A stretch of DNA of 64,000 nucleotides from Falsirhodobacter sp. 20TX0035. Its GTDB lineage: Bacteria > Pseudomonadota > Alphaproteobacteria > Rhodobacterales > Rhodobacteraceae. The notes beneath the pieces were generated by a model. That model ran no database searches. It had not been told where the DNA came from and saw nothing but the letters and a program-made list of their open reading frames with translations. Both the position numbers and the translations under genes were made by a program. The stretch covers positions 1 to 64,000 of the forward strand of contig NZ_JAQMHV010000005.1 in the NCBI RefSeq assembly GCF_028307215.1, written 5' to 3'. Positions 10,033 to 19,130 of the stretch are shown here, piece after piece (within the stretch, counting starts at the first letter, position 1; every line of letters starts with the position of its first letter).

Positions 10033-10522
10033 GAGCAGAGTGAATGAGCCGGGTCCCAAGCACGAGGGTGATGCCCAAAGCTGGACCGAGTCGAAGCCCG
10101 ACACCGCCGCCCCGCGCGGAAAGGCCTCCCCGTCGGTGCTGTCGTCCGACCTGACGGTGGTCGGCAACCTGAAGACCACCGGCGACATCCAGGTCGAAGG
10201 CACGGTCGAAGGCGACATCCGCGCCCATCTGCTGACGGTCGGCGAAAGCGCCACCATCCGGGGCGAGATCGTGGCCGACGACATCGTCGTGAACGGCCGC
10301 GTCATCGGCCGCGTGCGTGGCCTGAAGGTGCGCCTCACCTCCACCGCCCGCGTGGAAGGCGACATCATCCACAAGACGATCGCGATCGAGTCCGGCGCGC
10401 ATTTCGAAGGGTCCGTCCAACGTCAGGACGATCCGCTGCAGCAGGGCAAGAAGGCGATCCCCGCCCCGCAGCCCCAGGCGCAGGTGACCGCGCCCAAGTC
10501 CGCCGCCGATACGCAGGTCTGA
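10022..10522 (+). CDS. Bactofilin family cytoskeletal protein
   Basis: Bactofilins self-assemble without nucleotide into filaments on the inner membrane and localise peptidoglycan enzymes. The 166-residue product has a flexible hydrophilic N-terminus (about 40 residues), the beta-helical core from SSDLTVVGNLKTTGDIQ to GAHFEGSV with its repeating six-residue hydrophobic pattern, and a Pro/Gln-rich tail. It starts within the last codons of the M23 peptidase gene, so the two are made together and probably act together in cell-shape control. A strong hairpin terminator follows. Confidence 0.95.
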   Translation: MFSKSRVNEPGPKHEGDAQSWTESKPDTAAPRGKASPSVLSSDLTVVGNLKTTGDIQVEGTVEGDIRAHLLTVGESATIRGEIVADDIVVNGRVIGRVRGLKVRLTSTARVEGDIIHKTIAIESGAHFEGSVQRQDDPLQQGKKAIPAPQPQAQVTAPKSAADTQV

Positions 10523-10524
10523 CC

Positions 10525-10552
10525 AAAGCGCCCCCCGGGGCGCTTTTTGTTT
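10525..10552 (+). terminator. Intrinsic terminator after bactofilin
   Basis: Perfect 10-bp inverted repeat (10525-10534 with 10537-10546) rich in GC, running directly into a T-rich tract. It ends the M23-bactofilin transcript. Confidence 0.88.
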
Positions 10553-10570
10553 TAACGGAGCCAGCCTACC

Positions 10571-10819
10571 GTGGATCTTCGCGACGCCCGCCCTGTGATA
10601 ACGCTTGCGCATGTCGCGCAAGCAGCGCGCCTAATAGACGACTTGCACAAGCTTTTCGACTTCAACGAGATGGCGATCGATCCCGATACGCTGACGGCGA
10701 CGTTTGCGCCTTCCGCGCGCAAGGATTATGCCGATCTGCACGGGCAGGTCATACACCATCCACGGAACGGCCCCGACGCAAGTGATTTCCGCCTGCGGTG
10801 GAAGGCTTTCGGCCGCTGA
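10571..10819 (+). CDS. Small hypothetical protein
   Basis: An 82-residue open frame starting with GTG at 10571, right after the bactofilin terminator, and convergent with prfB. I do not recognise the product. It is hydrophilic, has an N-terminal stretch (PVITLAHVAQAARLIDDLHKLFDF) that could form amphipathic helices, and no Cys, signal peptide or membrane segment. The DNA is less GC-rich at third positions than its neighbours. A weak GGAG lies about ten bases upstream. It may be a young gene, a remnant or a chance ORF. Confidence 0.4.
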   Translation: MDLRDARPVITLAHVAQAARLIDDLHKLFDFNEMAIDPDTLTATFAPSARKDYADLHGQVIHHPRNGPDASDFRLRWKAFGR

Positions 10820-10833
10820 CAGTGGTCGGCAAT

Positions 10834-11958
10834 CTACTCCGCGTTCGCCTCGGCCCGGCTTTTCCCGGCCACGTCCTGCGCCAGCGTCGCGGCCATGAAC
10901 AGGTCTAGGTCGCCGTTCAGAACGCCCTGGGTGTCCGACGTCTCCACGCTCGTGCGCAGGTCCTTCACCATCTGGTAGGGCTGCAGGACGTAGGACCGGA
11001 TCTGGTTGCCCCAGCCCGCATCGCCCTTCGATTCATGCTGCGCGTTGATCGCGGCGTTACGGCGGTCCAGCTCCATCTGATACAGGCGCGATTTCAGCGC
11101 CGCCATGCAGTTCGCGCGGTTCTGGTGCTGCGACTTTTCGGACGAGGTCACCACGATGCCAGTCGGCAGGTGGGTGATCCGCACGGCCGAGTCGGTGGTG
11201 TTCACGTGCTGCCCGCCCGCGCCGGACGACCGGTAGGTGTCGATGCGGATGTCGCGCTCCGGGATCTCGATCTCGATGTTGTCGTCGACCACCGGATAGA
11301 CCCAGACGGAACTGAACGACGTGTGCCGCCGCGCGGCCGAGTCGTAGGGCGAGATGCGGACCAGCCGGTGCACGCCCGATTCCGACTTCAGCCAGCCATA
11401 GGCGTTCTTGCCCGAAATCTTGTAGGACACGGACTTGATCCCCGCCTCCTCGCCTTCCGACAGGGACTGCGTCTCGACCTTGTAGCCCTTCTTTTCCGCC
11501 CAGCGGACATACATCCGCGCCAGCATTGACGCCCAGTCGCAGCTTTCGGTGCCGCCCGCGCCCGCGTTCACTTCAAGGAAGGTGTCGTTGCCGTCGGCCT
11601 CGCCGTCCAGCAGGGCCTCCAGCTCCTTCGCACGGGCAAGCTCGACCAGTTCGCGGATCGCGTTCTCGGCCTCGGTGACGATCTCCTCGTCGCCCTCGGC
11701 CTCGCCCAGCTCGATCAGTTCGACGTTGTCGCGCAGCCCGGCCTCGATCAGGTCGTAGGTGGAGATCTGGTCCATCAACGCCTGACGTTCGCGCATCAGC
11801 TTCTGCGCCTTGTCGGGATCGTTCCAGATGTCCCCCGCCTCGATCATGGCGTTGAACTCCTCCAGCCGGTGGGGGGCCGTTTCGCGGTCCATGCGCTGCG
11901 CCAGCAGTCCCAGCGTCTTGCGGATCGTCTCGGCGTGGTGCTGGATCTCGGTGCGCAT
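10834..11958 (-). CDS. prfB: Peptide chain release factor 2
   Basis: RF2 recognises UGA and UAA stop codons and triggers release of the finished peptide. The 374-residue product carries the GGQ catalytic motif in SSGAGGQHVNTTDSAVRITH and the codon-recognition region SPYDSAARRHTSF, where SPY replaces the textbook SPF tripeptide. The reading frame is continuous from the ATG at 11958, so the programmed +1 frameshift of E. coli prfB is absent and there is no in-frame early TGA. It follows mrcA by 71 bases in the amiC-mrcA-prfB order that is common in Rhodobacteraceae. Confidence 0.97.
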   Translation of the reverse strand: MRTEIQHHAETIRKTLGLLAQRMDRETAPHRLEEFNAMIEAGDIWNDPDKAQKLMRERQALMDQISTYDLIEAGLRDNVELIELGEAEGDEEIVTEAENAIRELVELARAKELEALLDGEADGNDTFLEVNAGAGGTESCDWASMLARMYVRWAEKKGYKVETQSLSEGEEAGIKSVSYKISGKNAYGWLKSESGVHRLVRISPYDSAARRHTSFSSVWVYPVVDDNIEIEIPERDIRIDTYRSSGAGGQHVNTTDSAVRITHLPTGIVVTSSEKSQHQNRANCMAALKSRLYQMELDRRNAAINAQHESKGDAGWGNQIRSYVLQPYQMVKDLRTSVETSDTQGVLNGDLDLFMAATLAQDVAGKSRAEANAE

Positions 11959-12029
11959 CGTCGTCCTCGGGGGTTTTGGTTCGGTTCGCGGTCATACCCG
12001 CTGACGCGGGTCACGGCAAGCGGGGCGGC

Positions 12030-14540
12030 CTAGTAGAGGCCGCCCGAGCTGAGGGTGCCGAAATCGGCGTTGTTCTTCGGAATGACCCGCTGCTGACCCG
12101 TGGAAGTGGTGACCGTCTGCGTGTCGTCCGTCTCTCCCGGGGCGAACAGGGGAAGGTTCGCGCCCATGGCGAAGCCGCCATCCACCGCGCTGCCCCATTG
12201 GGGAACCACGCCGTCGCGGAAGTATTCCGAGATCACGTTCGGCCCCGACGCGTCCGGCCCCACCGGCGCGCCCGAGAAGCGGTCCACCTTCTGGAAGTAG
12301 CCGCCCGGCGGCACCTTGAATTCCGTCCCGCCGAAGCGCTGCACGGCCTTTTCCATGAACGCCTGGAACACCGGCACGCACAGCGTTCCGCCATAGGCCG
12401 ACCGGCCCAGCGACCGCGGCTGGTCATAGCCCATGTAGCAGCCCGCCACGATGTTGGAGGTGAAGCCGATGAACCACACGTCCTTGGCGTCGTTGGTCGT
12501 GCCGGTCTTGCCCGCGACGGGCACCGGCAGGTTCACGCCCGTGGCCGATCCGCGCTGCACCACGCCGCGCATCATCGACACCAGCTGATAGTCGGTGATC
12601 GGGTCCAGCACCTGCTCGCTCTGCCCCTCGATCTGCGGGGCGGCGCCGCTGGGCAGGGAGGCGAGGCCGCAGTTCACGCAGTTGCGCTGGTCGTGGCGGT
12701 AGATGGTGCGGCCGAAGCGGTCCTGCACCCGGTCCACCAGCGTCGGTTCCACCCGCACGCCGCCATTGGCGAACATCGCATAGGCGGTGACCATCTTCAT
12801 CAGCGTGGTTTCCTGCGCCCCAAGGGAGTTCGCGAGGAACTGGCGCATCGGGTCGTAGACGCCGAAGCGTTCGGCGTATTGCGCCACCGTGTCCATGCCG
12901 ACCGTCTGGGCTAGACGCACCGTCATCAGGTTGCGCGACTGTTCGATCCCCATCCGCATGGGCGCCGGCCCCAGCCATTTCCCCGAAGAGTTCTTGGGCG
13001 TCCACAGCCCCTGGGGGGTGTTCAGCTCGATCGGGGCGTCGACCACGGTCGTCGCGGGGGTCATGCCCCGGTCCAGTGCGGCGGCATAGACGAAGGGCTT
13101 GAAGGACGACCCCGGCTGCCGTTGCGCCTGCGTGGCGCGGTTGAAGCTGCTGTCCTGATAGGAATAGCCGCCCTGCATGGCCAGAACACGGCCCGTGTTC
13201 ACGTCCATCGCCATGAAGCCGCCCTGCACCTCCGGCACCTGACGCAGCGACCAGCCCTTGTCCGTCCGCTTCACCAACACCACGTCCCCCGCCGTCACGA
13301 GGTCGGAGGCCGCGTCAGCGCGCGGGCCCAGCTTGCCGTTGGCATCGAGCTTGCGCGCCCAGGTGACGTCGCTGGTCGGCACGGTGCCGGTTTCCGTCTC
13401 GCCCTGAATGCCGATGGTGGCGGAAGACCCCGCCTCCAGCACCACGGCCACGTTCCAGTCGGGGATGTCGCGCGGCACGTCGGCCTGCGCCAGCGCCGGG
13501 CGCCACGCATCCTCGTTCCCCAGCACGTCGGCGGGCAAGCTTACACGGGTGCCGCGCCAGACGCCGTTGCTGCGGTCCAGCTTTTCCAGCCCTTCGCGCA
13601 ACGCCTCGGCGGCCAAGGCCTGCAATTCGGGATCCACCGTCGCTCGGATGGTCAGGCCACCGCCGAAGAACTGCTCCTGCCCGAACTCCTGGCTCAGCTG
13701 GCGGCGGATCTCGTCGGTGAAATAGCTGCGGGGCGGCAGCGTTTCGCGGTAGGGTTCGTAATCGCCGTTCTGCACCGACCGCAGCGGCTCCGCGACGGAG
13801 GCGGTCATCGTCGCCTCGTCGATATAGCCGTTGTCCTTCATCTCGCGCAGGACGTAGTTGCGGCGGTTCGTCAGATGCTCCTTGTCGGCCACGGGGGACA
13901 GGCTGGGCGCCTGCGGCATGGAGGCGAGGAAGGCCGCCTCCGACGGCGTCAGGTCCGACAGCGCCTTGTTGAAGTAGGTCTGCGCCGCCGCCGCCACCCC
14001 GTAGGAATTCCGGCCAAGGAAGATCTCGTTCAGGTACAGTTCCAGCACCTTGTCCTTGGACAGCGCGTCGTCCAGCCGCGTGGCAAGGATGATCTCCTTG
14101 ATCTTGCGTTCGGCCGTGCGGTCCGAGGACAGCAGGAAGTTCTTGGCCACCTGCTGCGTGATGGTGGAGGCGCCGCGCACATTCTCGCCGCGCGACTTGA
14201 TCGCCTCGACGGCGGCGGCGACCATGCCGCGCGGATCGTAGCCGTGGTGGATGTAGTAGTTCTTGTCCTCGGCCGAGATGAAGGCGTGCTTCACGAGGTC
14301 CGGGATCTCCTCGGCCGGGACGAAGATGCGGCGTTCCTGCGCGAATTCGTCGATGACCGAGCCTTCGCCGTTGTAGATGCGGCTGATGGTGGGCGGGGTG
14401 TATTGCGCCAGGCTGTCATGGCTGGGCAGATCGCGCGAATACATCCAGAAGATGGTCGCGATCGTCAGCACGCCGAAGATGGCCGCAAGGGTCAGCAGCG
14501 TGAAAAGGCCCCCCAGAACGGAACCGATGAACCTGAACAA
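12030..14540 (-). CDS. mrcA: Penicillin-binding protein 1A
   Basis: Bifunctional class A PBP that polymerises glycan strands (transglycosylase) and cross-links peptides (transpeptidase) in the periplasm. The 836-residue product has one N-terminal membrane helix (about residues 9-33), a GT51 domain with its catalytic Glu91 in SAEDKNYY and the STITQQVAKN motif, an inserted OB-like region, and a transpeptidase domain with the active-site PGSSFKPF, the EQSRNL (SxN-type) motif and KTGTT. It follows amiC by 93 bases and precedes prfB, on the same strand. Confidence 0.97.
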   Translation of the reverse strand: MFRFIGSVLGGLFTLLTLAAIFGVLTIATIFWMYSRDLPSHDSLAQYTPPTISRIYNGEGSVIDEFAQERRIFVPAEEIPDLVKHAFISAEDKNYYIHHGYDPRGMVAAAVEAIKSRGENVRGASTITQQVAKNFLLSSDRTAERKIKEIILATRLDDALSKDKVLELYLNEIFLGRNSYGVAAAAQTYFNKALSDLTPSEAAFLASMPQAPSLSPVADKEHLTNRRNYVLREMKDNGYIDEATMTASVAEPLRSVQNGDYEPYRETLPPRSYFTDEIRRQLSQEFGQEQFFGGGLTIRATVDPELQALAAEALREGLEKLDRSNGVWRGTRVSLPADVLGNEDAWRPALAQADVPRDIPDWNVAVVLEAGSSATIGIQGETETGTVPTSDVTWARKLDANGKLGPRADAASDLVTAGDVVLVKRTDKGWSLRQVPEVQGGFMAMDVNTGRVLAMQGGYSYQDSSFNRATQAQRQPGSSFKPFVYAAALDRGMTPATTVVDAPIELNTPQGLWTPKNSSGKWLGPAPMRMGIEQSRNLMTVRLAQTVGMDTVAQYAERFGVYDPMRQFLANSLGAQETTLMKMVTAYAMFANGGVRVEPTLVDRVQDRFGRTIYRHDQRNCVNCGLASLPSGAAPQIEGQSEQVLDPITDYQLVSMMRGVVQRGSATGVNLPVPVAGKTGTTNDAKDVWFIGFTSNIVAGCYMGYDQPRSLGRSAYGGTLCVPVFQAFMEKAVQRFGGTEFKVPPGGYFQKVDRFSGAPVGPDASGPNVISEYFRDGVVPQWGSAVDGGFAMGANLPLFAPGETDDTQTVTTSTGQQRVIPKNNADFGTLSSGGLY

Positions 14541-14633
14541 TGAAAAGCTCCCGCGCCAATGCAGAGGCGTATATACTCCGCAAGGGCGGCAAGGTCAAAA
14601 CGCGCATGCCACGCGGACGTGACAATCGCGCGA

Positions 14634-15815
14634 TTATCGCCGAAGGCCGGGGCGGATGACGGCGTCCTTGGCGGCCCAAGCCTTCAGACCGTCGCGGATT
14701 GCGGCCGCCATCCGCGCCCGCCACGCCGCATCCCGCAGGTTTGCCCGGTCGGTGGCCGAGGACAGGAACCCCAGCTCGATCAGCGCCGAGGGCATGTCGG
14801 GCGCCTTCAGCACCGCGAAATCGGCGGCCTGGCGCGGGTGGCGGTGCATGTCGATCCGCCACGCCTTGATCCCGATTTCCAGCGCGCGGGCCAGACGGTC
14901 GGTGCGGGGCGCGGTTTCCACCCGGGCCATGTCCATCAGGACGCCCGCCACCGTGTCGTCGTTCTGGGTCAGGTCCACGCCCGCCAGAATGTCCGTGCGG
15001 TCGTGCCAAGCGGCCATGATCCGCGCCGCGCGATCCGTCGCCTGCTTCGACAGGGTGTAAAGCGTGGCGCCCGTCGCCTCCCCCTCCTGCACGGCGTCGG
15101 CGTGCAGGGACAAGAAGACGTCGGCCCCCGCTTCGCGCGCGAGGGTCAGGCGGGTTTCCAGCGGCACGAAGCGGTCGTCCTCGCGCGTCAGGGCGACGCG
15201 GAAAGTCCCGTCCTCCACCAGAAGGCGCTGGAGTTCCTTGGCAAAGGCCAGCGTCAGGTCCTTTTCGGTCAGGCTGTCATGCTGGGCACCCGGGTCGATG
15301 CCGCCATGGCCCGGGTCCAGCATCACCAAAAGGGAGCCGGTGCCTTCGGCCGCAGGGGGCGGCGGGTCCTTGGGCAGCGTCCATTCGGGCGGTTCGGGGC
15401 GCAGGGCGGCAGCGCGGAACGCCTCCTCCCCCGCCGGATCCAGCGCCACGTGAACGGTGGCCTGATCGCGCACCCGCATTTCGGCGGTGGTGATGGTGTA
15501 GGGGCCGCCCAGCGTCAGCACCACGCGCGACCAGCCGGGCCGGATCGCCCCTGCCTCCACCGCCGTGACGCGCTTGCGCGGGGCGAACGGCACGGTGCCG
15601 ATGGTCGTGTCGCGGAAATCCACCACAAGGCGCGGCGGGTCGGCCAGCACTCGCGCGCGCCACGGGGCGGACCCGCTCAGCGTCAGCGACACCTCGATCC
15701 CGCCGCCCCAGCCTTCGCGCAGGGTGCCGCGTTCCAGCTGCGCCTCGGCCAGCGCGATCGTGCCGAGGCCCAGCCACAGCACCAGCGCCAGCCACACCTG
15801 TCTTGAAACCCGCAT
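14634..15815 (-). CDS. amiC: N-acetylmuramoyl-L-alanine amidase, AMIN + Amidase_3
   Basis: Periplasmic zinc amidase that removes stem peptides from peptidoglycan, used in daughter-cell separation. The 393-residue product has an N-terminal signal peptide (WLALVLWLGLGTIALA), an AMIN domain (about residues 30-140) for envelope targeting, and the catalytic Amidase_3 domain with VMLDPGHGGIDPGA, the Glu in SLTEKDLTLAFAKEL, SLHADA and ALIELGFLSS. I chose the ATG at 15815; a GTG at 15839 adds eight residues. It heads the amiC-mrcA-prfB set and is divergent from the DsbA-like gene. Confidence 0.93.
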   Translation of the reverse strand: MRVSRQVWLALVLWLGLGTIALAEAQLERGTLREGWGGGIEVSLTLSGSAPWRARVLADPPRLVVDFRDTTIGTVPFAPRKRVTAVEAGAIRPGWSRVVLTLGGPYTITTAEMRVRDQATVHVALDPAGEEAFRAAALRPEPPEWTLPKDPPPPAAEGTGSLLVMLDPGHGGIDPGAQHDSLTEKDLTLAFAKELQRLLVEDGTFRVALTREDDRFVPLETRLTLAREAGADVFLSLHADAVQEGEATGATLYTLSKQATDRAARIMAAWHDRTDILAGVDLTQNDDTVAGVLMDMARVETAPRTDRLARALEIGIKAWRIDMHRHPRQAADFAVLKAPDMPSALIELGFLSSATDRANLRDAAWRARMAAAIRDGLKAWAAKDAVIRPGLRR

Positions 15816-15927
15816 CCCCTGCCCCCAAACTCGTGCCACCCCTGTTCGCCAGATCCGGCGCCAAGGTCAACACTTGCCATTCGGACGCGCCCGGTGTTCC
15901 CTGCCGCGCGACATTCAGGAGATGACG

Positions 15928-16662
15928 ATGAAACGCCTTGCACTTGCCGCGCTTGCCACGACGATCGCCCTGCCCGCGCTGGCGCAGGACATGACCGACG
16001 CCGAGCGGCAGGTATTCCGCTCCGAGGTCCGCTCCTATCTGATGGAGCATCCGGAGGTGCTGATGGAGGCGATCCAGGTGCTGGACCAGCGCCAGCAGCA
16101 GCAGCAGGCCACCGCCGACGGCGATCTTGTCACGCAGAACGCCGACGCGATCTTCCACAGCGCCGCGGACTGGGTGGGCGGCAACCCGCAGGGCGATGTC
16201 ACGGTGGTGGAGTTCATGGACTACCGCTGCGGCTATTGCCGCCAAGCCTCGGCCGAGGTGGACAGCCTTGTGGCCAAGGACGGCAACATCCGCTTCGTTC
16301 TGAAGGAGCTGCCGATCCTGGGCGAACAGTCGGTCCTCGCCTCGCGCTTCGCGCTGGCGGTGAAGATGACCGCGGGGGATGAGGCTTACAAGAAGGTCCA
16401 CGACCAGTTCTACGCCCTGCGCGGCGAGGTGAACGAGGCGACGCTGAAGCGCATCGCGGGCGATCTGAAGGTGGACTGGGCCGCCGTCCAGCCGAAGATG
16501 GACAGCGCCGAGGTGAGCCAGGTCATCGCCGACAACCGCGCGCTGGCGCAGGCGCTTCAGATCCAGGGCACGCCCACCTTCGTCATCGACCAGACGATGC
16601 TGCGCGGCTATGTCCCCGAGGCAAGCATGGCGCAGGTCGTGGCCGACGAACGCAAGGGATAA
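15928..16662 (+). CDS. DsbA family periplasmic thiol-disulfide protein
   Basis: A 244-residue secreted thioredoxin-fold protein with a signal peptide (MKRLALAALATTIALPALAQ), a helical N-terminal extension with a short Gln run, and the active site YRCGYCRQ (CGYC). The cis-Pro loop is in QGTPTFVID. The arrangement, with an N-terminal helical domain before the thioredoxin fold, resembles ScsC/Com1-like DsbA proteins, which may act as oxidases or isomerases in the periplasm. Start: the ATG at 15928 lies six bases after CAGGAG; the in-frame ATG at 15922 abuts that site and is less likely. It is convergent with ispG. Confidence 0.93.
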   Translation: MKRLALAALATTIALPALAQDMTDAERQVFRSEVRSYLMEHPEVLMEAIQVLDQRQQQQQATADGDLVTQNADAIFHSAADWVGGNPQGDVTVVEFMDYRCGYCRQASAEVDSLVAKDGNIRFVLKELPILGEQSVLASRFALAVKMTAGDEAYKKVHDQFYALRGEVNEATLKRIAGDLKVDWAAVQPKMDSAEVSQVIADNRALAQALQIQGTPTFVIDQTMLRGYVPEASMAQVVADERKG

Positions 16663-16681
16663 GGCGCCGGGCGGCGGGTGT

Positions 16682-17821
16682 TTATTCCGCCGCCTGAACC
16701 GCCTCGGCGGCGGCCTTGTCGGCCTCGATCTGGGCGGCCTTCTTTTCGACCTCTTCCACGATATGGTCGATCATCTGGTCGTTGGACATCCGGTGGCTTT
16801 GCTTGCCCGCCAGATAGACCATGCCGTTCCCGGCCCCGCCGCCGGTGAAGCCGATATCGGTCATCAGAGCCTCGCCCGGACCGTTCACGACGCAGCCGAT
16901 GATCGACAGGCTCATGGACGTGGTGACATGGGCCAGACGGTCTTCCAGCGCGGACACGGTCTTGATCACGTCGAACCCCTGCCGCGCGCAGGAGGGGCAG
17001 GAGATGATCGTGACGCCCCGGTGGCGCAGGCCCAGCGACTTCAGGATCTCGTACCCGATCTTCACCTCTTCCACCGGATCGGCAGAAAGGGAGACGCGGA
17101 TCGTGTCGCCGATCCCCATCCACAAAAGGTTGCCCAGACCGATCGCGGATTTCACCGTGCCGGAGACGAGGCCGCCCGCTTCGGTGATGCCGAGGTGGAT
17201 CGGCGCGTCCGTGGCTTCCGCGATCTGCTGATAGGCGGCGGCGGCGAGGAAGACGTCCGACGCCTTCACGCTGATCTTGAATTCGTGGAAGTCGTTGTCC
17301 TGCAGGATCTTGATGTGATCCATGCCGGATTCCAGCATCGCCTCGGGACACGGCTCGGCGTATTTCTCCAGCAGGTGACGTTCGAGGGAGCCCGCGTTCA
17401 CGCCGATGCGGATGGAGCAGCCGTAATCCTTGGCGGCCTTGATGACCTCCTTCACGCGCTTTTCGTCCCCGATGTTGCCGGGGTTGATGCGCAGGCAGGC
17501 GGCCCCTGCGATGGCGGATTCGATGGCGCGCTTGTAGTGGAAGTGGATGTCCGCGACAATCGGCACCGGGCTTTCGGCCACGATATGCTTCAACGCGGCC
17601 GACGATTCCTCGTCCGGAACGGACACGCGCACGATGTCGGCACCCGCCGCGGCGGCGGCCTGAATCTGCGCGATGGTCGCCCGCACGTCATGCGTCAGGG
17701 TGTTGGTCATCGTCTGCACCGAGATCGGCGCATCGCCCCCCACCGGCACGTTGCCCACCATGATCTGCCGCGACTTGCGACGGTAGATGTTGCGCCATGG
17801 ACGGACGTGGTTCAAGGACAT
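16682..17821 (-). CDS. ispG: 4-hydroxy-3-methylbut-2-enyl diphosphate synthase
   Basis: IspG (GcpE) is the penultimate enzyme of the MEP isoprenoid pathway, a [4Fe-4S] enzyme that reduces MEcPP to HMBPP. The 379-residue length is typical. Motifs include the N-terminal [18 protein letters not shown], the TIM-barrel segment RINPGNIG, and the cluster ligands in [10 protein letters not shown] and [10 protein letters not shown]. The C-terminus ends in an Ala/Glu-rich tail. It lies 59 bases downstream of rodZ on the same strand, a gene order often seen in alphaproteobacteria, so the two are probably co-transcribed. Confidence 0.97.
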   Translation of the reverse strand: MSLNHVRPWRNIYRRKSRQIMVGNVPVGGDAPISVQTMTNTLTHDVRATIAQIQAAAAAGADIVRVSVPDEESSAALKHIVAESPVPIVADIHFHYKRAIESAIAGAACLRINPGNIGDEKRVKEVIKAAKDYGCSIRIGVNAGSLERHLLEKYAEPCPEAMLESGMDHIKILQDNDFHEFKISVKASDVFLAAAAYQQIAEATDAPIHLGITEAGGLVSGTVKSAIGLGNLLWMGIGDTIRVSLSADPVEEVKIGYEILKSLGLRHRGVTIISCPSCARQGFDVIKTVSALEDRLAHVTTSMSLSIIGCVVNGPGEALMTDIGFTGGGAGNGMVYLAGKQSHRMSNDQMIDHIVEEVEKKAAQIEADKAAAEAVQAAE

Positions 17822-17880
17822 GGAAAACTCCGCTCTGCCTCAGTGCCCAACATAGGGGCCGACCCGGACGGGGGCAACCG

Positions 17881-19020
17881 TCACTCGGTCGCCTGCGCCG
17901 TCAGGATACGGGCCAGATCGGCGTCCTGATCGGGAACGGCCGCCGCGAAGGTCCCGGTCAGCGAGTCCGACGTCAGCTCGATGTTCTTGACCACGCGCGC
18001 ACCTTCGGCGGCGGGGCCGTAGGTCTTGCCGTTCACCGCGAAATAGACCGATCCTGAATTGCCGGCCCGCAGGCGCGCCGGCTCTTCCATCTGCGGAACC
18101 TCGTACCGTTCGCCGGCGCCGAGGATCTTTTCGAACAGCACCGTGCCGTCGGCCGACTGCACGCGCACCCAAGCCGGACGCACGGCCAGAATCTCCACTG
18201 CCGGGGCCTGCGCCTGAACGACCTGCGGCGCCTCGGCCGTTGGAAGGCTGGGGCCGAAGGGTTCGGCGGCCGCAATCTGGGTCTGGCCCGGGTCGATGGC
18301 CGCGATGGGGCCGTCGCGGGCCACCAGCACCGGCACGTCCAGCGCCTGATCGCGCGGACGGTAGAGACGGGTCATCAGATCGCTGCGCGGAACGTCCCCC
18401 GCCGCGGGCAGGACGTCCGACGCCGGGCCCGGCACCACGCCTTGCAGGGGGTCCATTTCGGCCACAACCTCAGGGGCGCGGTCCACCGGGGCCAGCTGCA
18501 CGCGCTGCACCTCTTTCAGCACGGACCAGCCGCCATAGCCGATGCCGCCGATCAGCAGCGCCAGCACCAGCATGGAGCCGACGGCCCGCAAGTCGAGCTG
18601 CGAGGCAAAGCTGCGGTCGCGCGGCAGGAACTTGGGGTTGGGATCGGCCAGCGGATCGCTGGCCCGGACCGGCACCGGCCGCCGGGGCGACGCCTCGGTC
18701 GCCATGCCGTGATGCAGGGTGAAGTTCGCCTCGGTGCAGAACTTCTGATAGGCCATCTCGGGGTCCATGCCCAGGTAGCGGGCGTAGGACCGGATGTAGC
18801 CCGCGATGAAGCCCTGGCTTTCGAAGGCCGACAGGTCACAATTCTCGATCGCGGCGATGTAGGTGGCCTTGATGCGCAACTCCCGCTGCACATCCAGAAG
18901 CGATTTCCCAAGCGTGGCACGTTCGCCCCGCATCAGGTCACCAAGACGCAGTTCGAAATCGTCAAACCCCTTGGGTTTGTCGCCGTCCACCGTCGAAGGG
19001 GAGGTCCTCCGCCAGATCAT
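17881..19020 (-). CDS. rodZ: RodZ-like protein (HTH_25 + DUF4115)
   Basis: A 379-residue bitopic membrane protein with an N-terminal Xre/RodZ helix-turn-helix domain (LGDLMRGERATLGKSLLDVQ through SYARYLGMDPE), a membrane helix near residues 145-167 (GSMLVLALLIGGIGYGGW), a Pro/Ala-rich periplasmic linker, and a C-terminal DUF4115 beta domain (SWVRVQSADGTVLFEKIL-like region). RodZ links MreB to the rod complex and controls cell shape. It is upstream of ispG. The gene name is by domain layout and neighbourhood; sequence identity to E. coli RodZ is probably low. Confidence 0.88.
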   Translation of the reverse strand: MIWRRTSPSTVDGDKPKGFDDFELRLGDLMRGERATLGKSLLDVQRELRIKATYIAAIENCDLSAFESQGFIAGYIRSYARYLGMDPEMAYQKFCTEANFTLHHGMATEASPRRPVPVRASDPLADPNPKFLPRDRSFASQLDLRAVGSMLVLALLIGGIGYGGWSVLKEVQRVQLAPVDRAPEVVAEMDPLQGVVPGPASDVLPAAGDVPRSDLMTRLYRPRDQALDVPVLVARDGPIAAIDPGQTQIAAAEPFGPSLPTAEAPQVVQAQAPAVEILAVRPAWVRVQSADGTVLFEKILGAGERYEVPQMEEPARLRAGNSGSVYFAVNGKTYGPAAEGARVVKNIELTSDSLTGTFAAAVPDQDADLARILTAQATE

Positions 19021-19130
19021 TCTTGTCTTCGTCCTGCCCCAGAGATGACCGAGTCGCTCATGTCGACTCGGCGCGCGCCTTGCCGGATGGAACTATCACA
19101 GCGCAGAGAGCAATGCATCTGCGGATGTGT

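Noticed and set aside
10834-11958. Programmed frameshift in prfB
   Set aside because: The frame is continuous from the ATG, with no early in-frame TGA, so the E. coli type of autoregulation is absent.
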